18,571 nucleotides of DNA from positions 1-18,571 of the forward strand of contig CAYOOT010000057.1 of the NCBI GenBank assembly GCA_964405665.1, in the 5' to 3' direction. Both the position numbers and the translations under genes were made by a program. Position 1 is the first letter of the stretch; each line of letters begins with the position of its first letter. Shown here in pieces: positions 1-7,155 of this stretch. The notes under the pieces were generated by a model. The model was given only the letters and a program-made list of their open reading frames with translations, searched no databases and had not been told where the DNA came from. Origin of the DNA: CAYOOT01 sp964405665. GTDB lineage: Bacteria; Bdellovibrionota_C; UBA2361; SZUA-149; CAZDWZ01.

Positions 1-63
1 ATTCGTATTTAAGTCGGAAATAAAATTAATTTGTTGTCATTATTCCCACTAATGTTTAGAGTT

Positions 64-69
64 TATAAT
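64..69 (+). promoter_or_regulatory. Possible -10 box upstream of the FecR/TPR/barrel gene
   Basis: A perfect TATAAT lies about 50 nt before the GTG start of the first gene, giving a predicted leader of roughly 45 nt. No convincing -35 hexamer is found 16-18 nt upstream (41-46 reads TATTCC) and there is no extended -10 TG. In AT-rich DNA such a match can be chance, so this is a weak call. Positions 1-119 otherwise contain only AT-rich sequence and the ribosome binding site at 107-110. Confidence 0.3.
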
Positions 70-119
70 TATTCCTGACAATAATTCCCTTTTACTAATT
101 TTCTTTGAGGAACAGAGCA

Positions 120-3100
120 GTGAGTAGGTTTCAATCTTTAATAATTTTTATAATAATTTTGCTATCGATAAAACTGAATTTTGCAGCCGCTGAATCAGTA
201 GCAACGCTTTATTCTGCGGAAGGAAACGTGGAAGGGCGATTTGTGTCTGGTGATTGGAAAGAAGTTTCTCCAGGACAGAAATTTGAAAATAGCGATGCTG
301 TTAGAACTAATGAAAGAAGTACGGCAGGCGTGAAGTTTAATGATGGGTTTTTAGTTAGGCTTAAAGAAAAAACTTCAATTGAATTTGCAAAAAAGCAAAA
401 TACTCAACCGATATCTATTAGTGTGGGAACTGCTTATTTTTTCAGTCGTAAGCCCACTTATTCACCTGAAATTCATACTCCGCAAGTGAGCGCATCGGTA
501 CGTGGTACCGAATTTGTTGTGGAGGTCACAAAAGAACAGACAGTAATTTCAGTAATCCAAGGTGTGGTTGAGGCGACTAATCAATTCGGTTCGCTAACTC
601 TTAATCAGGGAGAGTTGGCAGTTACAAAAACTGGATCTGCTCCCGTAAAGCAAATTATAATAAATCCACTAGATGCAGTGCAATGGGCGCTATATTATCC
701 GGCAGTTTTTCGACTCAGTGATTTTAAGACTTTTGCAAATTCTGCAAATAGTAAAGGCATTGCTGCATTAAACGAAGGAAAGTTTAAAGAGGCAAAAGAA
801 GCATTTTCTGGTAGTACTTGGATGGATCAAATGGGAAGATCTCTTGTTGCTTATCAGGAAGGAAACGTTCGAGAAGCCCTTAAGGAAATTGAAACACAAA
901 AAACTGCTGTTCCCGAACTTCTTCTTTATCAATCTTCTCTATTGTTAAGCGTGGGTGAAACAGATCAAGCCAACACTATTTTGCTGGAACTTTCTCGCAA
1001 AAAAACAGCGGACGTTGAAGCAGGTATTTTGACACAACTTGCGGTGATCGACCTTGTGCAAAACAAAAAAAATCAGGCTCGCTCCAAAGCAGAGCAAGCT
1101 CTGAAATTAGATAGCAAATCACCAGCGGCCTTACTCGTCTCTTCATACATAAGCCAGTCGTTTTTTAAATTAGACGAAGCGCGAGAATCTTTGGAAAAAA
1201 TTCTCGCAGATCATCCCGCAGATCTTCTTGCTAAAATTAGACTAGCAGAGCTTCTTCTTGGTTCTGGAGAAACTAAAAAGGCTACGGAGTTAGTAGAGAG
1301 CGTTATTAACAAGACTCCCAATAATGAATATGCCCTAAGTATTTTAGGATTTACTGAACTTTCTCGCTATCAGGAGAAAGAGGCATTAGGCTATTTTACT
1401 AAAGCACTAAGTATCAATGATAGTTTTGCGATGGCCCATTTAGGAAAAGGGTTAGCTTTGATTAGAGGCGGAGATTTAAAAGCTGGGCGCGAAGAGCTGG
1501 AAATTGCTACACAACTTGCCCCTAATATTTCACTCTATCGCAGTTATTTGGGAAAAGCTTTTTACGAAGAAGAAAAGAGCGAACTATCAGAAAACGAATA
1601 TCTAAAAGCGATGGAATTAGATTCACAAGATCCAACTCCCTATCTTTATCGTTCGTTTTTGCGTCTTTCTCAACATCGACCAATTGAGGCACTTGCTGAT
1701 ATTGAAGATTCTATTGCAAGAAATGATAACCGTGCAGTGTTTCGTTCCAAGTTATTGCTGGATCAAGATGAAGCGACTCGTGGAACTAGTTTAGGTAAGA
1801 TTTATAGTCGAGTGGGATTTAATGAGCTTTCCAGAGTAGAAGCAATGAAGGCATTAAATAGTGACTATTCTAATTACTCGGCACATTTTTTACTCGGCTC
1901 CCTATTTCAGGATTCTAATTTAGGAAGCAATACTCTGACTACAGAAAATTTAATTGGCAGACTCTTAGTGCCGGTAAATTATAACTCTAATAACCTGGAT
2001 TTAAATGGTGGAGGAGCATCTTTAAACGAATATACAACTCTTTTTTCCAGACCAATTTCAAGAACTAAAATAAGTGCCAATGGGGACAGCTCCCTTGAGG
2101 AAATCTCAGCACAAATAGATCAGACCTTAACGACAAACAACTTGGGATTAAAAGTGGGGTTCCTGGCTAGTGATCGTCAAGGATTTCGCAATAACGATTG
2201 GAAAAGAGAGAAACAAGGGTTTGTGCAAGGACAATATCAGCTTCTGGAAGATGACACTTTAATTTTCGATGCTACCGGAAGACAAAATGATCAAGCTGAC
2301 GTGGTTGTCAATACAGATCCATATGCAGAAGATCCAGATTTGGAAACGTCTTTGGATTCGGGGCTATTGCGCTTAGGTTATCATCATCGTTTTTCAGCAA
2401 ATTCCCATTTTATTGCGCAGACGTTTTATGATCATGGAAATTTCAGTAAGCAAGATAATGCTGATTTAAGCAGAATTTCTTCCTTTGATATTACAGATCA
2501 GGGTAAGCTAATCACCACAGTCCCATTTCCCTTTGATGGTGCAACAGATGAAGATATTCGCTCCAAGCAAGATCTCTCCCGCAGTGATTTGCAATACATT
2601 CTAGATACGGAAGATGTTTCGTTTGTAATCGGAACCAGTTTTAGTTTCGAGCATTTAAATAATTCAGAGGATGCTATTGTTTCTGATATTGGTTCAAAAT
2701 CGGCGCTTAGCTTTCTAGAAGGATATGTTATTAATTCCGACGCCAATGTCAATCAAAACACTAATCAAACCTTTATCTACTCTAAATGGCATCCCCTAAA
2801 TTGGTTTAATTTAGATGCCGGAATCACCTATGCACACCTGACTACAGCCACTAATCCCGATAGTCCTCCTTTTGTTAGCGACACTTACGACAAAGATTCC
2901 TTTGATCCAAAAGTTGGAGCGATCGTTGAGTTAAGCAAAGATTTTTCTTTGCGCACTTGTTATGAGACCACGCTGGGACGAAATGAAAGAGGCGGAATTG
3001 GGCCATTGGAGCCAACTTTTGTGGGCGGCTTTAACCAGGTTTTTGACGGCATTAGAGGCAGTAAGCAGGATTTGTATGCAGTTGGCATAGATGGAAAATT

Positions 3101-3650
3101 ATCCACTAAAACTTATATCGGAACTTCTTATCAACTTAGAAAAATAGATCTTAATCGACCTTTCACTTCTTCGTTATTTTCAATTGAGAGCGGGGAATTA
3201 ACTACCACTGTTGTCGATAAGGAGGATTCTATATCTAACAGTGCTGATGAGAACAGAGTGAGTGCTTATCTTTATCAAATACTAGGGCTGCGTTGGAGTT
3301 TGGCAGTTAAATACGATTGGGAAAATTTTAATGAGCAACAAAGCCTGCCAGATTTTGACACCAATGTTGGAACTTTGAATTTACGTTATTTTGATCCTAG
3401 TGGTTTCTTCTCCTTTGTTAAAAGCACCTTTCGCAATCAACATCGCAAAGGCAGTGGCATTGTCGATCCCAATGATTCCTTCTGGATCTTTGATGCCGGC
3501 CTTGGATATGAACTTGATTCTTCTCACGGCTTTGCCTCATTAGAGTTTAGAAATATTTTTGATCAGAGTTTTAAATATTCGGCTATTAGAGACGAGTCCT
3601 TTTTGCTCCCTGAATTTGGGGCATTACTAAAGATGTCATATAATTTCTAA
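120..3650 (+). CDS. Exported FecR-domain / TPR / outer-membrane beta-barrel fusion protein
   Basis: Start: I choose GTG at 120 because GAGG at 107-110 sits 9 nt upstream. An in-frame TTG at 105 overlaps that site and is less likely. The product is 1176 aa. Residues 1-24 form a signal peptide (basic start, Ile/Leu-rich core, AAA before the predicted cut). Residues about 27-165 are a FecR-type domain, with the typical VRGTEF motif at 127-132 followed by a VIQGVVE segment. Residues about 205-600 are helical repeats of TPR type, with recurring Ala/Leu patterns and LD/NPxxP-like ends. From about 610 to the end the chain has alternating polar/hydrophobic strands. It finishes with SLEFRNIFDQ and a terminal MSYNF, like TonB-receptor and other outer-membrane barrels with a C-terminal aromatic residue. 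No TonB box or plug domain is apparent. The gene lies 2 nt before a CHASE2 cyclase gene, so the two are probably co-expressed. Ligand and role are unknown. Domain calls are made by eye; the barrel is the least certain. Confidence 0.8.
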   Translation: MSRFQSLIIFIIILLSIKLNFAAAESVATLYSAEGNVEGRFVSGDWKEVSPGQKFENSDAVRTNERSTAGVKFNDGFLVRLKEKTSIEFAKKQNTQPISISVGTAYFFSRKPTYSPEIHTPQVSASVRGTEFVVEVTKEQTVISVIQGVVEATNQFGSLTLNQGELAVTKTGSAPVKQIIINPLDAVQWALYYPAVFRLSDFKTFANSANSKGIAALNEGKFKEAKEAFSGSTWMDQMGRSLVAYQEGNVREALKEIETQKTAVPELLLYQSSLLLSVGETDQANTILLELSRKKTADVEAGILTQLAVIDLVQNKKNQARSKAEQALKLDSKSPAALLVSSYISQSFFKLDEARESLEKILADHPADLLAKIRLAELLLGSGETKKATELVESVINKTPNNEYALSILGFTELSRYQEKEALGYFTKALSINDSFAMAHLGKGLALIRGGDLKAGREELEIATQLAPNISLYRSYLGKAFYEEEKSELSENEYLKAMELDSQDPTPYLYRSFLRLSQHRPIEALADIEDSIARNDNRAVFRSKLLLDQDEATRGTSLGKIYSRVGFNELSRVEAMKALNSDYSNYSAHFLLGSLFQDSNLGSNTLTTENLIGRLLVPVNYNSNNLDLNGGGASLNEYTTLFSRPISRTKISANGDSSLEEISAQIDQTLTTNNLGLKVGFLASDRQGFRNNDWKREKQGFVQGQYQLLEDDTLIFDATGRQNDQADVVVNTDPYAEDPDLETSLDSGLLRLGYHHRFSANSHFIAQTFYDHGNFSKQDNADLSRISSFDITDQGKLITTVPFPFDGATDEDIRSKQDLSRSDLQYILDTEDVSFVIGTSFSFEHLNNSEDAIVSDIGSKSALSFLEGYVINSDANVNQNTNQTFIYSKWHPLNWFNLDAGITYAHLTTATNPDSPPFVSDTYDKDSFDPKVGAIVELSKDFSLRTCYETTLGRNERGGIGPLEPTFVGGFNQVFDGIRGSKQDLYAVGIDGKLSTKTYIGTSYQLRKIDLNRPFTSSLFSIESGELTTTVVDKEDSISNSADENRVSAYLYQILGLRWSLAVKYDWENFNEQQSLPDFDTNVGTLNLRYFDPSGFFSFVKSTFRNQHRKGSGIVDPNDSFWIFDAGLGYELDSSHGFASLEFRNIFDQSFKYSAIRDESFLLPEFGALLKMSYNF

Positions 3651-3652
3651 CA

Positions 3653-5650
3653 ATGCGTGAATGGTTCAAGTTAAATTTTACTCAATTTCTAATTGCTACT
3701 GCGCTTTCTGTTTTAGCTTGTATATTTCTGCTCAGTCCCTGGGGAGTTTCACTGGAGCAGCTATTCTATGATTCTCTCTTCTTATTTCGAGGCGTTCGTC
3801 AAACTAGTCAGCAAATTGTCATTGTTGCTATAGATGAGTCTTCCTTTGACGAGTTGGATCAACAATGGCCTTGGCCCCGTTCGCTACACGCTAAACTTAT
3901 TGATTCCCTATCACAGGCCGGAGCTAAAGTTATAGCATTTGATCTTTTATTCTCCGAGCCAGCTCAGCATGATGCTGAGCTGGCGCAAGCGATAGACAGA
4001 CATCGGAGTGTCGTGATGGTCAATGAGATCAGTAATGTCTTGGATCCCCTGCATGGTTTTTCGATGGAGAAAGTAGTAAATCCGAACTCCATAATTGAGC
4101 TTAGCAAGAGCAAACCAGCTTTAGGCTTTGCCAATATGCGTTTAGATGGCGATGGTTTTGTGCGAGGGTTGGATTTAAAACAAGGAGATCAAGTCGCTTT
4201 TTCTTTGCAAATAGCACAGAATTATTTGGGACATAAAATTGAGATTGATAATAAAAATGAACTCATTAATTTTCTTGGACCAAGAGGCAGCATTTCAACA
4301 ATTTCTTATTATCAAGCGTTAGAGCCTGCAACCTACTTACCTCAAGACTTCCTTAAAGGTAAGATTGTAATTGTTGGTTTTGCCGTGGCTTCACAAGCTG
4401 ATGTCAATAGCAATACTGCGGATGCCTATCCCATCCCGTTTTCGCACTTTCATAACCCCATTATGCCAGGGGTAGAAATTCATGCCAATGCGGTAGAAAA
4501 TTTTCTCAATAAATCCTTTCTCCAGGGAATTCCCCGAAACAAGCAGTTATACTGCGGACTAATTATGGGAATTATAATTGGAACTTTAATCTTTAGAGTC
4601 AAACCCATATTCGGATCTCTCCTATATTTTTCAATCTTTTTAGTAGTTACCGTTAGTACCTTGTTTCTTTTTTCAGCTAAAAATATTTTAATTTCTTGGC
4701 CTTCGATAATTTTACCGTTGAGTATTTGTTATCTTGGCAGTCCGGTATTTCTTTATCTCGCAACAAGAAAAGAGAAAGCATATATTAAAAAAGCTTTTTC
4801 CACTTATCTTTCACCACGACTAGTGAATGAACTAATTCGTAGCCCTGAACGCTTAGTGCTGGGAGGAGAAGACAGAGAAGCTACTGTGTTATTTGTTGAT
4901 TTAGCAGGATTTACGAGCCTTTCAGAAAAATTATCAGCCCAAGAATTGATTTCCTTTGTTAATAAATATCTTGGAGCGTTTGCCGAAGAAATTTTAAGAT
5001 ATGATGGAATGATCGATAAATATATCGGCGACTGCATCATGGCAGTTTGGGGGGTGCCAATTTACGACAGGGAGCATGCGACAAAAGCCTGCCGAGCCGT
5101 TTTGCAAATGAAAGAAAAATTAAAAGAGCTTAATACGATATCACTGAATCTGAAAGATATTTCGTTTCGCGCTGGAATTTCCAGTGGGCAAATGCTTGCC
5201 GGAAATGTCGGGGGTGGAACGCAGTTTAATTATACTGTGCTGGGTAATGAAGTTAACTTAGCCTCTAGACTAGAAGCATTGAATAAGTATTACGGCACGA
5301 CAATATTGATCAGTGAACGCACTAAAAGTTTAATAACCGAAAATATTATTTTAAGAGAAATTGATATTGTGCAAGTTAAAGGTCAAAAGAAAGCAGAAAT
5401 TCTTTTTGAAGTTTGTGGACAACGTAAAGAGCTAACAAAAAACTTTTTAGAAAGCATTGATTATTTTAATTCTGCGAGAGTGGAATATTTGAAGAAAAAT
5501 TGGGCGATTGCGCTAAGTTTGTTTGAAAAAACACTGGGACTTATTCCCGAGGATGGGCCGGCAAAAGTTTTGGCCAATAGATGTCGGTTATATCTTTGCC
5601 AGCCCCCAGCTGAAGACTGGAATGGAGTTCATGTGATGACAGAGAAATAA
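3653..5650 (+). CDS. CHASE2-sensor class III adenylate/guanylate cyclase
   Basis: A 665-aa inner-membrane receptor cyclase, predicted to make cAMP from ATP in the cytoplasm in response to a periplasmic signal. Order: one N-terminal membrane helix (about 11-29); a periplasmic CHASE2 domain (about 34-290, with IVIVAIDESS and WPWPRSLHA near its start, then IAFDLLFSE); three membrane helices (about 299-316, 320-341, 346-370); and a class III cyclase domain (about 405-590). Catalytic residues look complete: metal-binding D416 (FVDLAGFT) and D460 (KYIGD), and the transition-state pair N535/R539 (NLASR). The substrate-selecting positions are K456 and T528, a Lys/Thr pair found in class IIIb adenylate cyclases. 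This favours ATP, although the specificity is inferred. Residues about 600-645 resemble one C-terminal TPR. The start ATG follows the upstream stop by 2 nt, suggesting translational coupling. FecR-domain proteins next to CHASE2 cyclases are known in other bacteria. Confidence 0.9.
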   Translation: MREWFKLNFTQFLIATALSVLACIFLLSPWGVSLEQLFYDSLFLFRGVRQTSQQIVIVAIDESSFDELDQQWPWPRSLHAKLIDSLSQAGAKVIAFDLLFSEPAQHDAELAQAIDRHRSVVMVNEISNVLDPLHGFSMEKVVNPNSIIELSKSKPALGFANMRLDGDGFVRGLDLKQGDQVAFSLQIAQNYLGHKIEIDNKNELINFLGPRGSISTISYYQALEPATYLPQDFLKGKIVIVGFAVASQADVNSNTADAYPIPFSHFHNPIMPGVEIHANAVENFLNKSFLQGIPRNKQLYCGLIMGIIIGTLIFRVKPIFGSLLYFSIFLVVTVSTLFLFSAKNILISWPSIILPLSICYLGSPVFLYLATRKEKAYIKKAFSTYLSPRLVNELIRSPERLVLGGEDREATVLFVDLAGFTSLSEKLSAQELISFVNKYLGAFAEEILRYDGMIDKYIGDCIMAVWGVPIYDREHATKACRAVLQMKEKLKELNTISLNLKDISFRAGISSGQMLAGNVGGGTQFNYTVLGNEVNLASRLEALNKYYGTTILISERTKSLITENIILREIDIVQVKGQKKAEILFEVCGQRKELTKNFLESIDYFNSARVEYLKKNWAIALSLFEKTLGLIPEDGPAKVLANRCRLYLCQPPAEDWNGVHVMTEK

Positions 5651-5732
5651 ACAATGATTCAAATCCCATTAGGAGCTGCCAAAAAGCTTGATCTTAATGA
5701 ACTTCTGTAGATTTTTCTCCTACACAAATTGC

Positions 5733-7016
5733 CTAGTCTTGGCTCACATTGAAGGTTCCGCTGCAAGGATTAGAAGTGCTATTAACAGTAAATGTGCCTG
5801 ACCCGGTGCCGTTGCCGTTAGAAAAGTCACCTGTAGCACCCATTGTTTCCTGATTTCCTGGGTCTGTGCCATGAAAGAAAAAATGACCATTGCTGTCAGA
5901 CTCTCCTTCGATATCAAAGATTGGAAATCCGCCGTTAGATTCATTAAAAGTTCCGACAAGGCGACAATGAGGATCGGCGCAAGTATTGTCGCCATTTCCG
6001 CCAATGCCGAAATCAACAATAAATGTGCATGTTGAGGTCGAGGAACTATCGATTGCGCTTCCGCTCCAAGTTCCAAGATTTAGATTGGGGGTAGGTGTGG
6101 GAGTTGGACTTAGAGTTGGAGTTGGTGTGGAGGTGTGAGTTTCGTGTGGAGTTGGTGTGGGAGTGGCAATATCTGCTTGATAATCTCCAGTAAAGCCTTC
6201 TTGGGCGGCGTTTGCTGTTTCTTCTCCGATCATCTTAGCGCAAGTGTTTAATTCTTCAAAAGTTTGAGCAATGTCACATTGAGAAAAATTTCCTAAATTG
6301 TTAGCTGTAATTTCTTTGTAATCGGTTTTGTTAAGTATTGAAGATACGGAATCTAAAAGTTTAGATGAACATGCACCGGAGCTAATGCTGGCAAATACGC
6401 CAGGGACAAAACTTTCGAAGCTGCTAAAACTGGATAAAATATTATCAGCTGAGCATGCTACAATCTGCAACGAGGAAAATGCTGCAGCCAAAAGACCTCT
6501 TGTGCCGGAGTCAATGTCTTTATCAAGGCCCAAGAGAATTCTTAGCATCGTATCTCCCTCAAGAAAGCTAATGGCATTGTTGTCTATTGCTTGTGCAGGA
6601 AGCACCCTAGTAATAGAACCAGACTGTAGAGTTACATCAACGGTGTTTGTTGAGTAGTTTGAAAATGTTACTAAGGCATCCCTTGTTTGGGCAGAAAGCG
6701 GACGTCCTGTAGGATCAAATGTTACTGTCAGTTGTTCTCCTGTGGTGCTGGTATAAATCACATCAAACTGCATTACTTCTCCAACGATGCGACTGAGAAT
6801 AACAATAGACTCACCATTTTCTAAAGCAGCCGAAACAGCAACCGGACTATTACTATTTGATACTTGTCCTAACCGAAGATTAATTGAGGACTCAACTGCA
6901 GAACGGGTTGTTGATTGAGAGTCGCTATTTTGATTTTTGTCACCAGAGTCCTGAGCGCAAGCATGGATTATTAAAATAGTAAGTCCAAAGAAAGATAAGT
7001 ATAAAAAATTTTTCAT
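5733..7016 (-). CDS. Unrecognised lipoprotein with Thr-Pro linker and Cys-containing C-terminal domain
   Basis: I do not recognise this family. I prefer ATG at 7016 (427 aa) because it gives a normal signal peptide: Lys at position 2, a hydrophobic core, and a lipobox-like IHAC with Cys20. An in-frame ATG at 7028 adds four residues, and neither start has a clear Shine-Dalgarno. After the Cys comes a polar Ser/Asn/Gln stretch, then a globular part to about residue 284 with several Cys. Next is a low-complexity Thr-Pro linker (about 285-310). The C-terminal domain of about 115 aa is rich in Gly, Ser, Thr, Asn and Cys and begins LGTWSGS; it is probably all-beta. The layout suggests a surface- or periplasm-facing lipoprotein with a tethered end domain. 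It sits downstream of pgk on the same strand but has a promoter-like sequence of its own, and it is convergent with the cyclase gene. The 82-nt gap to that gene shows no clear terminator. Confidence 0.7.
   Translation of the reverse strand: MKNFLYLSFFGLTILIIHACAQDSGDKNQNSDSQSTTRSAVESSINLRLGQVSNSNSPVAVSAALENGESIVILSRIVGEVMQFDVIYTSTTGEQLTVTFDPTGRPLSAQTRDALVTFSNYSTNTVDVTLQSGSITRVLPAQAIDNNAISFLEGDTMLRILLGLDKDIDSGTRGLLAAAFSSLQIVACSADNILSSFSSFESFVPGVFASISSGACSSKLLDSVSSILNKTDYKEITANNLGNFSQCDIAQTFEELNTCAKMIGEETANAAQEGFTGDYQADIATPTPTPHETHTSTPTPTLSPTPTPTPNLNLGTWSGSAIDSSSTSTCTFIVDFGIGGNGDNTCADPHCRLVGTFNESNGGFPIFDIEGESDSNGHFFFHGTDPGNQETMGATGDFSNGNGTGSGTFTVNSTSNPCSGTFNVSQD
6087..6164 (-). repeat. Degenerate repeats encoding a Thr-Pro linker
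   Basis: The + strand reads as imperfect repeats of a GGAGTTGGTGTG-like unit. On the coding strand they give a run of TPTPTP-type dipeptides broken by HETHTS and LS. Such Thr-Pro stretches are extended flexible spacers between domains in exported bacterial proteins. The repeats may vary in length by slippage. This lies inside the lipoprotein gene and is not a separate element. Confidence 0.7.
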
Positions 7017-7060
7017 GGTGACAAACATAATAAAATTAGTTTGTATGTCTAGGGCAGAAA

Positions 7061-7086
7061 ATTAAGTTAATCTAGCGCAACTTAAT
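7061..7086. repeat. 8-bp perfect inverted repeat in lipoprotein leader
   Basis: ATTAAGTT (7061-7068) and AACTTAAT (7079-7086) form perfect inverted arms around a 10-nt spacer. The repeat lies between the candidate promoter (7124-7152) and the lipoprotein start, so it would be transcribed into that gene's leader. It could be an operator or an RNA hairpin, but the arms are AT-rich and no function can be assigned. Confidence 0.4.
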
Positions 7087-7123
7087 AACCGCAAGAAAGC
7101 CGGCACAAAATCAACTTATCGGA

Positions 7124-7152
7124 ATTAAAAAACATATTTGACAAGCTGTCAA
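7124..7152 (-). promoter_or_regulatory. Sigma70-like promoter for the lipoprotein gene
   Basis: Read on the - strand, TTGACA (7152-7147, 6/6 to consensus) is followed after 17 nt by TTTAAT (7129-7124, 5/6). Spacing and match are good, and the position gives a leader of about 100 nt before the lipoprotein start. The -35 hexamer is also the first arm of a terminator-like hairpin just after the pgk stop, so the two readings compete. Confidence 0.45.
7127..7152 (-). terminator. Weak terminator-like hairpin after pgk
   Basis: Four bases past the pgk stop, TTGACA and TGTCAA form a 6-bp stem around a GCT loop (7152-7138). After five bases (ATATG) comes a run of six T (7132-7127). The stem is short with two G-C pairs, and the T run is displaced, so termination would be inefficient at best. 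It overlaps the candidate promoter for the next gene. Confidence 0.25.
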
Positions 7153-7155
7153 TCT

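Noticed and set aside
105..119. TTG start at 105 for the FecR/TPR/barrel gene.
   Set aside because: The GAGG at 107-110 overlaps this start codon and would instead serve GTG 120, which also gives a cleaner signal peptide.
5654..5710. An 18-codon ORF (ATG at 5654, TAG at 5708) just after the cyclase gene.
   Set aside because: It is very short with a poor ribosome binding site, is not recognisable, and is easily produced by chance. It may be a gene remnant but nothing supports that.
5706..5726. TGTAG / CTACA hairpin between the convergent cyclase and lipoprotein genes.
   Set aside because: The stem is only 5 bp, the loop is long, and no T run follows on either strand, so I do not call it a terminator.
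6328..6657. 109-codon ORF on the + strand opposite the lipoprotein gene.
   Set aside because: It is antisense to a gene with a coherent signal peptide and domain layout, and it shows no domain, signal or ribosome binding site. The same applies to the other opposite-strand ORFs within pgk, the sugar genes and the cyclase.
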